A DNA stretch of 64,000 bases from Pararhodobacter oceanensis (GTDB taxonomy: Bacteria; Pseudomonadota; Alphaproteobacteria; Rhodobacterales; Rhodobacteraceae). The translations under genes were made by a program, and so were the position numbers. The notes below the pieces were generated by a model that searched no databases, had not been told where the DNA came from, and was given only the letters and a program-made list of their open reading frames with translations. Numbering within the stretch: position 1 is the first letter of the stretch; the number at the start of each line of letters is the position of its first letter. Location: NCBI RefSeq assembly GCF_003076755.1, contig NZ_QDKM01000009.1:1-64000 (forward strand), written 5' to 3'. Below, piece after piece: positions 54,814 to 64,000 of the stretch.

Positions 54814-54943
54814 TGCGCCCGACACCCCAGCCCCCTTGCCTCGCGCCGCCGAGCGCTTAGACTTCCTGTTAACGCCTCCCAACCAAGTGCCCCCGTGCCC
54901 TGCCCATACACCACACCCCAGCTACTGCGACCGGAGCCCCCCG

Positions 54944-55438
54944 ATGCCCTATGAGCTGCACCAAGAGGCGGACGGGCGCGCAGAACTGCGGCTTTGGCCC
55001 TATAACGCGCTGGCGCCGCGCGGCTTTGCAGTGGTGATCGTGATGGCGGCGGGCACTCTGGCGATTCCGCTGCTGGCGGTGATCGGCTCAAAGGTGCTCT
55101 GGGGGTTGCTGCCCTTTGCGCTGATCGCGCTCTGGGGGCTGTGGTATGCGCTCGACCGCAATTACCGCGACCGGCGTATTCTTGAAGCGATGGAGCTGAC
55201 CCGCAGCGAAGTGACGCTCAGGCGGCAGACCGCCAGTGGCATGGTGCAGGAATGGCGCGCAGATCCGCATTGGATCAGCCTGCATCTGGCGGCCAAAGGC
55301 GGGCCGGTGCCGCAATATCTGACCCTGACCGGCGGCGGGCGCGAGGTGGAGCTTGGCGCCTTTCTCACCCCAGAAGAGCGGGTGCGGCTGAGCGAATCGC
55401 TCGGCGCGGTGTTGATCCGGCTCAAGTCGTATTCCTGA
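54944..55438 (+). CDS. DUF2244 membrane protein
   Basis: A 164-residue protein with two membrane helices (about 28-46 and 50-66) and the DUF2244 C-terminal part (NYRDRRILEAMELTRSEVTLRR, GAFLTPEER). In Rhodobacterales this family often lies near cytochrome oxidase genes, as here. Function unknown. Start set by GGAG eight bases upstream; the longer open frame overlaps the VOC gene. Confidence 0.8.
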   Translation: MPYELHQEADGRAELRLWPYNALAPRGFAVVIVMAAGTLAIPLLAVIGSKVLWGLLPFALIALWGLWYALDRNYRDRRILEAMELTRSEVTLRRQTASGMVQEWRADPHWISLHLAAKGGPVPQYLTLTGGGREVELGAFLTPEERVRLSESLGAVLIRLKSYS

Positions 55439-55509
55439 GCCGCCCGCCGATGACAGTTCCGTCTGACAGAGTGGCGCGGCTCAGGTTTATATCGTTAGGC
55501 GATTGGCGT

Positions 55510-55974
55510 TCAGTTGCCCATCAGGCGGGCTTTGACCAGCGGGCCGACCTGGGTGAAATCCATCTGGCCGGTATAGCGCGCCTTGAGCGCATTCATCACC
55601 TTGCCCATGTCGCGGATCGATCCGGCCTCAAGCTCGGTAATGGTCTCGGCAATCGCGCTTTCGGTCTCGTCTGCCGATAGCTGGCGCGGCAAATAAGCCT
55701 CGATCACCGCGATCTCGGCCATCTCGCGCTCGACCAGTTCCAGCCGCCCGCCCTCTTCATAGGCGCGCGCGCTTTCGTGCCTTTGCTTGACCATCCGCGA
55801 CAGCACGGCGGTGATTTCGGCATCGGAAATCTCGCGGTCCTCGCTGTCGCCGCGCAGGGCGATATCGCGGTCCTTGATCGCCGCGTTGATCAGCCGCAGC
55901 GTGGATAGGGTCAGTTGATCTTTGGCCTTCATCGCGGTTTTGGTGTCTGCGGACAGACGAGCGCGCAACGACAT
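55510..55974 (-). CDS. GatB/YqeY domain protein
   Basis: A 154-residue YqeY protein: MSLRARLSADTKTAMKAKDQLTLSTLRLINAAIKD, VLSRMVKQR and the C-terminal GKVMNALKARYTGQMDFTQVGPLVKARL, similar to the tRNA-binding tail of GatB. Possibly a tRNA-linked factor; often near carA. Leftward, ahead of the tRNA-Ala gene. Confidence 0.92.
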   Translation of the reverse strand: MSLRARLSADTKTAMKAKDQLTLSTLRLINAAIKDRDIALRGDSEDREISDAEITAVLSRMVKQRHESARAYEEGGRLELVEREMAEIAVIEAYLPRQLSADETESAIAETITELEAGSIRDMGKVMNALKARYTGQMDFTQVGPLVKARLMGN

Positions 55975-56137
55975 GTGATATATCCATATTCGTGTCAGGG
56001 TCGGCTACATTACCTGTCGCGGCGGCCAAGAGCAACGGGGCTTCACGCGGGCCTGATCGGGTGGCGCGCGCCCCAGCGCCCCCAGCGCCCCCGCAAATAC
56101 TTGACACGACTCGGTCAATTCCGCAAAAAACCGGCAT

Positions 56138-56213
<76 letters not shown>

Positions 56214-56239
56214 CGCCCCGCCCGCTGCGCGATGCCGGT

Positions 56240-58039
56240 TCAGCCGCCGACAAAAGCCTCGACACCGGCGGCGACCTGCCCGACAAAATCCCTGCCGATC
56301 CCCGCCGCATTGCCCTCATCGGTGTCGATATGCATCTCGGTAAAGGCATTGGGCTGCACCCGCACCAAAGTGCGCGCGAAGGTCAGCGCGCGGTCGCCGG
56401 TGCCAATGCGCACCCGCACCAATTGCCGGTCTTCCAGCCCCATCGCTTCGGCGTCGGCGGGGTTGATATGGATGTGCCGCGCCGCGACGATCAACCCGTC
56501 GGTATCCAATTGCCCCGCCGGTCCGACCAAGCGGATCTCGGGCGTGCCCTCCAGATGCCCCGAATCGCGCACCGGTGCCTCGATGCCCAGCGTGAAACTA
56601 TCGGTGCGCGAGACCTCGATCTGGGTGCGCGGCCGCAGCGGGCCAAGGATCGCGACATTCTCCAAGGTGCCCTTGGGCCCGACCAGCGTGACCCGCTCAT
56701 TGGCCACCCAATTGCCCGGCTGGCGCAGCGGTTTCGCCTCGGTGAGCTGATAGCCCTCGCCAAACAGAGCCGCCAAAGAGTCCGCGCTCAGATGCACATG
56801 ACGGCCCGAGACCGCAATCGGGATCGGCCGCGCCGCAGGCATGGGGCGGGCGAGATGCGCGGCGACTTCACGCGCGATCTGCAGTTGCTCGGCGGTTTCG
56901 GTGACGATCACCGCCACCTTCGAGCCGTAGGCCTGAATATGCGGCGCCGCGTAATTGTCCAGATCGGGCGCAAGGTTGCGGTCGTGGTCCAGCCGCAGCC
57001 CGAAGAATTGCAGCCCGTCGCAAATCCGCCGCCGCATCGAGGCCGAGTTCTCGCCGATGCCGCCGGTGAAAATCACCCCGTCAACGCCGCCCATCGCCGC
57101 CGCATAGCCGCCGATATATTTGCGCACGCGGTAAGCGTAGAGATTGATCGCCAGCTGCGCCTGTGCATCGCCCGCGGCGGCGCGGTCCTCGACATCGCGC
57201 ATGTCGGCGCTGCCGGTCAGCCCCTTGAGCCCGCTTTCATAGTAGAGATCATGCTCGATCTGCGCGACACTCAGGCCCAGTTCGCGCTGCAGATAGCCAA
57301 AGGCTCCCGGGTCGATATCGCCCGAGCGGGTGCCCATCACCAGCCCCTCCAGCGGGGTCAGCCCCATCGAGGACTCAAGGCTTTGCCCCAAATTGATCGC
57401 GCAGACGCTGGCGCCATTGCCCAGATGCACCGAGATCAGCCGCAGATCACCCAGCGGCTGCCCCATCGCCTGCGCGGCGCGTTCGGCGACATATTGATGC
57501 GAGGTACCGTGGAAGCCGTAGCGTCGCAGCCCCGCCTCGCGCCACGCCTGCGGCACCGCATAGGTGGTGACGCGCGGCGGGTTATCCAGATGAAAAGCGG
57601 TGTCAAACACGCCCACCTGCGGCAGATCGGGCCAGACCGCGCGCGCCAGCCGCACGACATTCAGATTGGCGGGGATATGCAGGGGCGCCAGCGGGGTGAG
57701 CGCCTCGATCCCCGCCAAAGTCTCGGGGTCCAATGTCGCCGGCCCGTCATGCGCCTCGCCGCCGTGGACAATCCGGTGGCCGATGGCCTCGATCCCCGTG
57801 ACCCCCCAATCGGCGAGTAGGCCCGGCACCGCAGCGGTGGCGGCGGCCAGATCGGCATAGGGGGCGGTGAAATCCTCGCTGCGGTCCGCGGCTTGCAGAT
57901 GCACCGTGCAGCCGCCGTCGCGGAACCGGCCAAAGCCGCCCTTGAGCCGCTGCACGACCTGCGCTCCGGCCTCGCCTCCGGTATCGAAAACGCCGATTTT
58001 CAGGCTGGAACTGCCCGCGTTGAACACCAGAATGCGCAT
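56240..58039 (-). CDS. Acetate kinase fused to PduL-type phosphotransacylase
   Basis: A 599-residue single frame with two enzymes. Residues 1 to about 390 are an acetate/propionate kinase: ILVFNAGSSSLKIGVFD, GHRIVHGG, VFDTAFH, RYGFHGTSHQYV, ISVHLGNGASVCAI, GTRSGDIDPG and VIFTGGIGENSA. From residue 406 to the end is a PduL-like phosphotransacylase: IAVSGRHVHLS (His414, His416), AARHIHINP (His522, His524) and EMHIDTDEGNAAGI (His570), the zinc and CoA/phosphate residues of that family. It could interconvert acetyl-CoA and acetate within one protein. No stop, frameshift or start site separates the parts. The start at 58039 has AGGGG six bases upstream. An MFS transporter gene precedes it on the same strand. 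Confidence 0.9.
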   Translation of the reverse strand: MRILVFNAGSSSLKIGVFDTGGEAGAQVVQRLKGGFGRFRDGGCTVHLQAADRSEDFTAPYADLAAATAAVPGLLADWGVTGIEAIGHRIVHGGEAHDGPATLDPETLAGIEALTPLAPLHIPANLNVVRLARAVWPDLPQVGVFDTAFHLDNPPRVTTYAVPQAWREAGLRRYGFHGTSHQYVAERAAQAMGQPLGDLRLISVHLGNGASVCAINLGQSLESSMGLTPLEGLVMGTRSGDIDPGAFGYLQRELGLSVAQIEHDLYYESGLKGLTGSADMRDVEDRAAAGDAQAQLAINLYAYRVRKYIGGYAAAMGGVDGVIFTGGIGENSASMRRRICDGLQFFGLRLDHDRNLAPDLDNYAAPHIQAYGSKVAVIVTETAEQLQIAREVAAHLARPMPAARPIPIAVSGRHVHLSADSLAALFGEGYQLTEAKPLRQPGNWVANERVTLVGPKGTLENVAILGPLRPRTQIEVSRTDSFTLGIEAPVRDSGHLEGTPEIRLVGPAGQLDTDGLIVAARHIHINPADAEAMGLEDRQLVRVRIGTGDRALTFARTLVRVQPNAFTEMHIDTDEGNAAGIGRDFVGQVAAGVEAFVGG

Positions 58040-58106
58040 GTTGTCCCCTGTATCTCCCAGCCACTTTGATAGGAAACCTGCGCCGCCAGCGAAACCCCGA
58101 AACCCG

Positions 58107-59339
58107 TTAGCCGCCGCCCTCTGCCTTTGCGTCACGCAGCAAAAACCGCGCCGCCAGTGCCGCAAGCAGTGAAGCGAGGGCGAAATAGAGCGCAATCGCC
58201 CAGCCTTGGCGCGCGAAATCAATGCCCTGGTCGATGATCACCCCGGTCAGCCCCGGTCCGATCGCCGAGCCGAGCACGCTGACCGCCGCCATCATCGCCC
58301 GGATCGAGCCGAGGTTGCGGGTGCCGTAAGCCTCGGCCCAGATCGTCGTGCCCAGCGTGTTGTTCATCCCCGCCGAGGCGCCCATGCAGATCATCCCCAG
58401 CGCGCCGGTCCATGACGAAGGGGCCAGCGCGAAGATGATGAAACCGGCGGCATTGGGCAGCAGATACACCGGCATCAGCCGCGCCGAGCCAAAGCGGTCG
58501 ACCATCCAGCCCGCGACCTGCAAGAACACCACCGCCGACACGGTGAACACCGGGAACAGCGCCACCAGAACCGCATGGCTCCAGTCTTTGACCTCGGCCA
58601 GATGCACCTGATGAAAGAAGAACGCCGTGCCCCAAGCCGGCGGGCCGATCAGCGCCGGCACCATCAGCCAATAAAACGGATGGCGCAGCGCCTCGAGCCG
58701 CGTCCAGTTGCGCCCCTGCATGCCCTGGCTGCCCTCATCGGTGGTGAAACTCTGCGGCGTGCGCTCGTTGCGCAGCAGCACAAATAGCACCGGCGCCAGA
58801 CAGAGCAGCACCAGCGCCGAGGAAATCCACAGGTTGCGCCAGGCGACGAAGCCCAGCAGCGCCACGAAACTCAGCGGCAAGAGCGACTCGCCCAGTGAAA
58901 TCCCCAGTCCAGCGATACCAATGGCGCGCCCGCGCGTGGCGATGAACCAGCGCGACATCGCCACCATCGCGGTATGGCTCATCAGCCCCTGCCCGAAGAG
59001 CCGCAGGAAAAACACCGCCAGCGCCAGCATCCACAGCGAGGAGGCCATGGCCATCGCCAGAGCCGCCGCAGAAAGCCCGACAATCACCATCGGCCCGAGA
59101 TTGCGCACGCGGATACGGTCGGTCAGCGTGCCCGCGAACACCATGACCACCGCCGAGGCCATGGTGGCAGCGGCATAGAGCCCGCCCCAAGCGCCATGCG
59201 AGAGGCCGAAATCCGCACGAATATTGCCCGCGAAGACCGAGATGAAAAACGTCTGGCCAAAGCTCGACAGGAAGGTCAGCAGCATCCCCGCGCCCAGCCA
59301 GAGGGCGTTGCTGCGGATAAAGGCGAGAAGGCCGCTCAT
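58107..59339 (-). CDS. MFS transporter
   Basis: A 410-residue, twelve-helix major facilitator. TM2-3 loop GTLTDRIRVRNLG is motif A, and RGRAIGIAGLGISLGESLLPL (TM4-5) and WAEAYGTRNLGSIRAMM are typical of the monocarboxylate/oxalate-formate-like branch. The nearby acetate kinase fusion, 67 bases downstream on the same strand, suggests an organic-acid substrate, which is inference. Start at 59339 chosen to match family length; ribosome site weak. Confidence 0.82.
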   Translation of the reverse strand: MSGLLAFIRSNALWLGAGMLLTFLSSFGQTFFISVFAGNIRADFGLSHGAWGGLYAAATMASAVVMVFAGTLTDRIRVRNLGPMVIVGLSAAALAMAMASSLWMLALAVFFLRLFGQGLMSHTAMVAMSRWFIATRGRAIGIAGLGISLGESLLPLSFVALLGFVAWRNLWISSALVLLCLAPVLFVLLRNERTPQSFTTDEGSQGMQGRNWTRLEALRHPFYWLMVPALIGPPAWGTAFFFHQVHLAEVKDWSHAVLVALFPVFTVSAVVFLQVAGWMVDRFGSARLMPVYLLPNAAGFIIFALAPSSWTGALGMICMGASAGMNNTLGTTIWAEAYGTRNLGSIRAMMAAVSVLGSAIGPGLTGVIIDQGIDFARQGWAIALYFALASLLAALAARFLLRDAKAEGGG

Positions 59340-60222
59340 CGCAGGGGACGCCCGCAAAGGGGACGGGGGGCGGGGCCGGCGCATGGGGCGCATTGGGGGC
59401 GTGTGTTGAACATGTTCACAAAGGATCAGAACCCCGCGCCCGAGGCAAGTGGCCTGATCGCCCCGCAGCCAATCCCGAGGCCCCTCAAGCACAGGGGCGG
59501 GTCCGAGGGTGGATCGACGATGCGCGGCATGGCGTTCGGGTATTGGAACCGGATCAACCGCAGCGAGGAACGATGCGCAAAGGGTCGCGCCCGACACTGG
59601 GTGGGCGCCCTGCCCTTGCCACGAGGCGGAGCATGTCAAAGCAGCAATGTCGGGTGAGCAGCGAAGGACATCGCCAATGCGCCCTCCCATGGGGAGGGTC
59701 GGGCGCGGCCCGGCGGTGCCGCCGGGCGTGGCGGTGGAACGGGGCTGCACGGGATTACTTCCTGCTTATGAAAGCCGACGGATCAATAATGGCTGGGAAC
59801 AATGCACATAGGGTCGCGCCCGGCCCTGGGTGGGCGCCCTGCCCTTGCTACGAAGCGTTGCGCTCGAAAGCAGGGATGTCGGTTGAGCAGCTTATGCCAC
59901 CGCCAATGCGCCCTCCCATGGGGAGGGTCGGGCGCGGCCCGGGGTGGCCCCGGGCGTGACGGTTGAACAGGGCTGCGCGGAATTACTCCCTGTCTTTGTA
60001 ACCCAACAGACCAACTATGGCGGGGAACAAAGCACAAAGGGTCGCGCCCGACACTGGGTGGGCGCCCTGCCCTTGTCACGAGGCGGAGCACGTCAAAGCG
60101 GCAATGTCGGATGTGCGACGACCATCATCGCCAACGCGCCCTCCCAGGGGGAGGGTCGGGCGCGGCCCGGCGGGGCCGCCGGGCGTAGGGGTGGAACCGG
60201 GACGCTTAATGCCGACAGAGTG
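59340..60222. repeat. Tandem array of family B repeats (about 228-base period)
   Basis: Three head-to-tail units start at 59581, 59810 and 60038, each with AGGGTCGCGCCCG...GGGTGGGCGCC, a middle of about 60 bases (GCGGAGCA-GTCAAAGC), GCGCCCTCCC/GGGAGGGTCGGGCGC and CCGGCGG/CCGCCGG. Units differ by point changes only, so duplication is recent. The part 59340-59580 before the array has no gene that I can support. Small open frames inside the array share translated text (RVAPDTGWAPCPCHEAEHV) only because the DNA repeats. Confidence 0.85.
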
Positions 60223-60423
60223 TCAGTCCTGCGGATCGCGTGGATCGTGTTCGGGGATTTCTCCTTCGGCCTCGCCATCCGGCCCCGGGATCACGTAATC
60301 CCCGCGCAGCCAGCGCGCCAGATCGACATCCGCGCAGCGTTTCGAGCAAAACGGCTTATGCGCATCCACCGCCGCTTTCCCGCAATTCGGGCAGCGCGGC
60401 GCTTTCGTCGCGGGCGCGCTCAT
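60223..60423 (-). CDS. yacG: DNA gyrase inhibitor YacG
   Basis: A 66-residue zinc protein with CPNCGK and [22 protein letters not shown], the YacG family signature; it binds GyrB in Escherichia coli. Start at 60423 overlaps the RNase G stop as ATGA, so it is last in the infA-maf-rng-yacG run. Confidence 0.93.
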   Translation of the reverse strand: MSAPATKAPRCPNCGKAAVDAHKPFCSKRCADVDLARWLRGDYVIPGPDGEAEGEIPEHDPRDPQD

Positions 60424-61454
60424 TGCGCCAGCCATGATTTCACCGGCACGCGGTCGCGCTTGCGGGTCAGTTCAAAATTGCCCAGCGGTGTCCAGCCCGC
60501 CAAATTCGCCTCGCCGGGATCATCGCGGAAGGCTTTGCCCAGAACCTGCTCGATCACATGCCGGTCGCGTTTGGGGAAGGGCGCAAGGTCGACGACCACG
60601 ATGCCGCCCAATCCGCGCAGCCGCAATTGCCGGGGCAGATCGCGGGCGGCGGCGAGATTGGCCTTGAGACCGGCGGCGGGCGAGGTATCCGTGCCGGTAT
60701 TCACATCCACCGCCACCAGCGCGCGGGTCGGTTCGATGCTCATCGAGGCACCACCACCCAGCGGCGCCTGCGCAAGCGCCAGAGCTTCGATCTGGTCCAA
60801 AGCGCCCGAGTGATCGAGCGCCTCCTCGCTGGTGTCGACCTCATCGACATCACCCCAGTCTCGCCAGGCCAATTCATGCGGGCCGGGCGCGTCGACCAGA
60901 AGTTCCGGCACGCCTTTGACATCGGCCAGAACCGCTTCGGCCAAGGCGCGCATCTGGGCGATATCCTCGGCGATTTCTTCCGCCTCGACCGCCTCGCAGG
61001 CCGAGCGCAGGATCAGCCCGAGGCTGTCATCGGCCCCTGCCATCCCACCATTGGCCAAAGCCTCAAGCTCGTCGCGCAGCTCAGTGTCGCGGATCGCGCG
61101 CGAGACGTTGCGGCCCGGCGCGCCGGGGGTGACGATGGCGTAGCGGCTCTTGAACAGGAGCCGCAGCACCAAGGGGATCGCCTTGCCGTCCTCGGCCACG
61201 CCCGAGACCTGCACCAGAATGCTTTGTCCCGGCGCCAGCCCTTTGGGTTGACGCAGGAACCCGCGCTGCCCCTCGGGCAGATCAACAAACACCCCGCCCA
61301 GCCCTTTGACTGGACGCCCGACGGTGCCGCGCAGGATCGCACCCGGCGCGAGCCCGTCGAATTCCAGCGCCAGATCGTCAAGCTGCCCGTCGACCATCAT
61401 CGCGGCAACCTCGCGCTCGCCGATATGGCCCAGCGCAATGACCCGTCCCTTCAT
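60420..61454 (-). CDS. rng: Short RNase E/G family protein
   Basis: A 344-residue member of the RNase E/G family. An S1-like N-terminus ([32 protein letters not shown]) is followed by the core with [50 protein letters not shown], which holds the catalytic Asp pair region. It is much shorter than RNase G (about 490) and lacks the zinc-link Cys pair that ties RNase E dimers together. Start fixed by ATGA overlap with maf. Confidence 0.85.
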   Translation of the reverse strand: MKGRVIALGHIGEREVAAMMVDGQLDDLALEFDGLAPGAILRGTVGRPVKGLGGVFVDLPEGQRGFLRQPKGLAPGQSILVQVSGVAEDGKAIPLVLRLLFKSRYAIVTPGAPGRNVSRAIRDTELRDELEALANGGMAGADDSLGLILRSACEAVEAEEIAEDIAQMRALAEAVLADVKGVPELLVDAPGPHELAWRDWGDVDEVDTSEEALDHSGALDQIEALALAQAPLGGGASMSIEPTRALVAVDVNTGTDTSPAAGLKANLAAARDLPRQLRLRGLGGIVVVDLAPFPKRDRHVIEQVLGKAFRDDPGEANLAGWTPLGNFELTRKRDRVPVKSWLAQ

Positions 61455-62014
61455 ACCCGATACCCCGCAGCGGTTAGGAGATTGGCGGTCTCGGCCAAGG
61501 GCAGGCCGACAACCGCGCTGAACGAGCCCGAGATCCACGGGATCAAGGCGCCGGCACGGCCCTGAATGCCGTAGCCACCGGCCTTGCCGCGCCATTCTTC
61601 GGAGTGCAGATAGGCGTTCAACTCATCATCCGAGAGACGCTTCATCTTCACCGCCGTGACCACTTCGCGGGTCCAGATGCGCGCGCCGCATTTCACCGCC
61701 ACAGCGGTGATCACCGAATGCCGCCGCCCGCCCAGTTTGAGCAGGAATTCGGCGGCCTCGGCGGCGTTTTCGGGTTTGCCCAGTATGCGGCGGCCCAGCG
61801 CCACGGTGGTGTCGGCGCAAAGCACGACCTCACCCTCGGCGGCGGGGATCGCCTGCACCTTCTCCAAGGCCATGCGCGCGCAATAGGGGCGCGGCAGTTC
61901 GGCCTTGCGAGGGGTCTCGTCAATGTCAGCGGGGCGGATGTCGTCCGGAACGATGCCGATCTGCGCCAGCAGTTCCAGCCGGCGCGGGCTGGCAGAGCCC
62001 AATATCAGGCGCAT
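61451..62014 (-). CDS. maf: Maf-like nucleotide pyrophosphatase
   Basis: A 187-residue Maf protein: [28 protein letters not shown] and [31 protein letters not shown]. Maf proteins hydrolyse non-canonical or modified NTPs, limiting their incorporation. Start overlaps the infA stop (TGATG). Confidence 0.95.
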   Translation of the reverse strand: MRLILGSASPRRLELLAQIGIVPDDIRPADIDETPRKAELPRPYCARMALEKVQAIPAAEGEVVLCADTTVALGRRILGKPENAAEAAEFLLKLGGRRHSVITAVAVKCGARIWTREVVTAVKMKRLSDDELNAYLHSEEWRGKAGGYGIQGRAGALIPWISGSFSAVVGLPLAETANLLTAAGYRV

Positions 62015-62232
62015 CACTTAAAGCGATAATTGATCCGGCCCTTGGTCAGATCATAGGGCGTCATTTCAACTTGCACGCGGTCACCCGTAAGGACGCGAAT
62101 CCGGTTCTTACGCATTTTACCTGCCGTATGGGCGATAATTTCATGGCCATTTTCCAACTCGACCCGAAACGTCGCATTCGGCAGGAGCTCGCGCACGACA
62201 CCGGGGAATTCGAGCAGTTCTTCCTTGGCCAT
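62014..62232 (-). CDS. infA: Translation initiation factor IF-1
   Basis: A 72-residue OB-fold protein: [60 protein letters not shown]. Normal length and fully conserved. An open frame extends 22 codons upstream, but the family start is 62232. First of the infA-maf-rng-yacG run. Confidence 0.98.
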   Translation of the reverse strand: MAKEELLEFPGVVRELLPNATFRVELENGHEIIAHTAGKMRKNRIRVLTGDRVQVEMTPYDLTKGRINYRFK

Positions 62233-62309
62233 GTTCACTCCAACACTTTTCCACCCGCTAAAGTTACGGGCGAGCATTAAATGCGCCTTTGTTGGCAAAA
62301 GTTCAAGGT

Positions 62310-63221
62310 TTAACTTGTTGTGATCACTTGAATGGGACGCGAGAGCCGCGCGGACTGCTCGGGCCAGTGTTGTAAGGTCAAAACGCCCCCTTTGGCGCGG
62401 GTCTGGCGGATGCGCGCGCGCGACACCTGCGCGAGGGTCCAGCCCGGTGCATCCATCTCGCCCTCGGCCAGCACGCCGTTGGCCGGCCAGCCGATATCGG
62501 GCGGCCCGTAGATCGCCGCGCGGCCGGTGTTTTCCTCAACGCCTGCGCACCACGGCGCGGTGCCGATCAGCGGCGCTTGCACCACCACGCATTGGTTCTC
62601 CAACGCCCGCGCCATCGAACCGACGCGCACGCGGGTGAAACCGGCCTCGGTTTCGGTGCAGCTTGGCGCCAGCAGGATCTCGACCCCCGCCTCGGCGAGG
62701 GCGCGTGACAAGAGCGGGAACTCGCTATCATAGCAGATCACCACCCCCAGCCGCCCGATTGGCGTGTCGAAGACTGCCAAACCGTCGCGTCCGGCGGTGA
62801 CATCCCAATCGTCGCGCTCGAAGGGCGTCATGATCTGCTTGTCCTGATGCCCGATCACCCCCTGCGGCCCGTAAAGCACCGCGCGGTTGACCGGCCTCTT
62901 ACCCGTGAACACCGGCCCCGAAGCACCCAGAATATAGACCCCGTGTTCCGCCGCGAGACCGGCGAGCACCTCATCCACCTGTGGTGCGTGGCGCGCGACT
63001 TCTGAGAGTGCGCCCTGCAGATCGGCGGCAACCTCGGCACCGCCCAAACTGGCCAGTTCCATCGCGCCGTATTCGGGGAAGACCAGAAGGTCCGCCCCCT
63101 GCCCTGCGGCTCCGGCCACCCAGTCGCGCAGTTTACCGGCGTAATCGTCAAAGCTGTGGCACCAGTCCAGCGGATAGGCGGCGGCGGCAATTGTGATCGG
63201 ATCAGGGGACATCTCGCTCAT
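62310..63221 (-). CDS. Carbon-nitrogen hydrolase (nitrilase family)
   Basis: A 303-residue nitrilase-fold amidase. Glu in [13 protein letters not shown], Lys near [16 protein letters not shown] and the nucleophile Cys in [20 protein letters not shown] form the triad. Substrate unknown; this branch often sits beside a GNAT gene. Start overlaps the GNAT stop (ATGA). Confidence 0.9.
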   Translation of the reverse strand: MSEMSPDPITIAAAAYPLDWCHSFDDYAGKLRDWVAGAAGQGADLLVFPEYGAMELASLGGAEVAADLQGALSEVARHAPQVDEVLAGLAAEHGVYILGASGPVFTGKRPVNRAVLYGPQGVIGHQDKQIMTPFERDDWDVTAGRDGLAVFDTPIGRLGVVICYDSEFPLLSRALAEAGVEILLAPSCTETEAGFTRVRVGSMARALENQCVVVQAPLIGTAPWCAGVEENTGRAAIYGPPDIGWPANGVLAEGEMDAPGWTLAQVSRARIRQTRAKGGVLTLQHWPEQSARLSRPIQVITTS

Positions 63222-63799
63222 AGCTTACGCATCCAGACTTGCAGCGGTTTCAATGTGTCTTGCGCCGCGCCAAGGTCTTTCCAGCCGAACTGCGCCACCG
63301 CGCCTGCCAAGGGCGCATAGCCACGCGCGCGCCAGAAGCCGTCAAGCGGGCGATAACCGGCAGGGCGTGCGGGATGATCCTCGGGCCGCTGCACCGCACA
63401 GAATGCGACATATCCACGGCCCATTTCGCACGCATGCGCCTCGCGGATGTCAAAAAACCGATGTCCGACGCCCTGCCCGCGAAATTCTGGCAGCAGCACG
63501 GATTCGGCGCAATAGAATATGTCTGACATATCCAAGCCACGCCCCGCGAAGGCCTCGGCGAATTCATCGGCATGGTCTTCCATCGGCGTGCCGGTGGCGG
63601 CGCCGACCAGCCGCGCGCCGTCAAAGGCACCGGCGACGATCGCCCGCGGGTTGTCGCGGTAGGGTTCCAGATACCGGCGCTCATAGGCGATATCGCCATC
63701 ATAGAGATACGGCCAGTCACGAAACACCGCGATGCGCAAGCGCGCCAGATCCTCCAGAGCCTCGTCCAGCGCAGGGCCGGTCAGCGCCGCGACCTTCAT
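63218..63799 (-). CDS. GNAT family N-acetyltransferase
   Basis: A 193-residue GNAT acetyltransferase: acetyl-CoA loop in VLLPEFRGQGVGHRFFDIREAHA, with FRDWPYLYDGDIAYERRYLEPY at the N-terminus. Substrate unknown. ATGA overlaps on both sides show one operon with the nitrilase and the SnoaL-like gene. Confidence 0.88.
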   Translation of the reverse strand: MKVAALTGPALDEALEDLARLRIAVFRDWPYLYDGDIAYERRYLEPYRDNPRAIVAGAFDGARLVGAATGTPMEDHADEFAEAFAGRGLDMSDIFYCAESVLLPEFRGQGVGHRFFDIREAHACEMGRGYVAFCAVQRPEDHPARPAGYRPLDGFWRARGYAPLAGAVAQFGWKDLGAAQDTLKPLQVWMRKL

Positions 63800-64000
63800 G
63801 CCGAGACCTGAGCCATCCAGTCGCGCAGGTTGTAATAAGTCGTCACCCGCGAGATCAGCCCGTCCTTGAGGGTGAAAAACGCCCCCGCCGGTAACTTATA
63901 GGTCTGGCCGCGCGCTTCGGGCAGGCCCGGATCGGTTTTCAGATAGGTGCCATTGACGGTGAATTCCGCCGCCCCGCGCGTGCCGCTCTCATCGGTGAAA
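63796..64000 (-). CDS. SnoaL/NTF2-like protein, C-terminal part
   Basis: The last 67 residues of a protein continuing beyond the window. FTVNGTYLKTDPGLPEARGQ, LPAGAFFTLKDGLISRVTTYYNLRDW matches the end of ketosteroid-isomerase-like (SnoaL) domains. It overlaps the GNAT start as ATGA and is the upstream gene of that operon. Confidence 0.75.
   Translation of the reverse strand, partial: FTDESGTRGAAEFTVNGTYLKTDPGLPEARGQTYKLPAGAFFTLKDGLISRVTTYYNLRDWMAQVSA

Noticed and set aside
59509-60298. Plus-strand frames in the family B array sharing the text RVAPDTGWAPCPCHEAEHV
   Set aside because: They restart with each DNA repeat, have no ribosome sites and end at different places; by-products of the array.

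Overview
The window is a high-GC alphaproteobacterial chromosome segment. Gene content and order point to the Rhodobacterales (Roseobacter/Rhodobacter group): hemY, a mitofilin-like gene and hemD divergent from tsaD; rpoZ-relA-DUF2062-pdxJ; ispH followed by rnhA; infA-maf-RNase G-yacG; a serC leader RNA; and an FnrL-type box before ctaD. I cannot name the genus.

Layout. (1) 1-6262 is a mobile region ending at the 3' end of a tRNA-Thr gene. It holds a type II-C cas9 whose reading frame breaks off just before the HNH nuclease domain, a probable tracrRNA encoded back to back with it, two unrelated tyrosine recombinases, an AlpA-like regulator, a small HTH/Cys-pair protein and one unknown protein. 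No CRISPR array or cas1/cas2 lies in the window. (2) 6424-13418: heme and envelope genes (hemY, mitofilin-like, hemD), tsaD, YciI, EVE, DUF1761 and an M50 protease. (3) 13629-18348: a three-gene 2-oxoacid:ferredoxin oxidoreductase operon with its own NAD(P)H-coupling subunit. (4) 18354-23684: a flavin/FeS oxidoreductase, an AidB-type acyl-CoA dehydrogenase and an enoyl-CoA hydratase. (5) 24007-29807: histidine (urocanate) utilisation, hutUGI divergent from hutFC, with hutH absent. (6) 30160-34129: serA and serC, divergent from serB. (7) 34219-44879: HerA-like ATPase, pdxJ, DUF2062, relA/spoT, rpoZ, folK, NYN protein, YqaA, ispH, methyltransferase, rnhA, TRIC-like channel and thioredoxin. (8) 45335-49880: a polyamine-type ABC importer. 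(9) 50126-55974: tRNA-Leu, a secreted peptidoglycan-binding-like protein, lipB, ctaD, VOC, DUF2244 and YqeY. (10) 56138-64000: tRNA-Ala, an acetate kinase fused to a PduL-type phosphotransacylase, an MFS transporter, yacG, RNase G, maf, infA, nitrilase, GNAT and a partial SnoaL-like gene.

Long gene-free stretches (22.2-22.9, 23.7-24.0, 29.8-30.1, 44.9-45.3 and 59.4-60.2 kb) carry three families of dispersed GC-rich structured repeats, here called A, B and C. In A and C the stem bases differ between copies while pairing is kept.

The most noteworthy items are the broken cas9 with its divergent tracrRNA on a tRNA-Thr island, the one-polypeptide AckA-PduL fusion, and the covarying repeat families. 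All calls come from reading the sequence; no database search was run.
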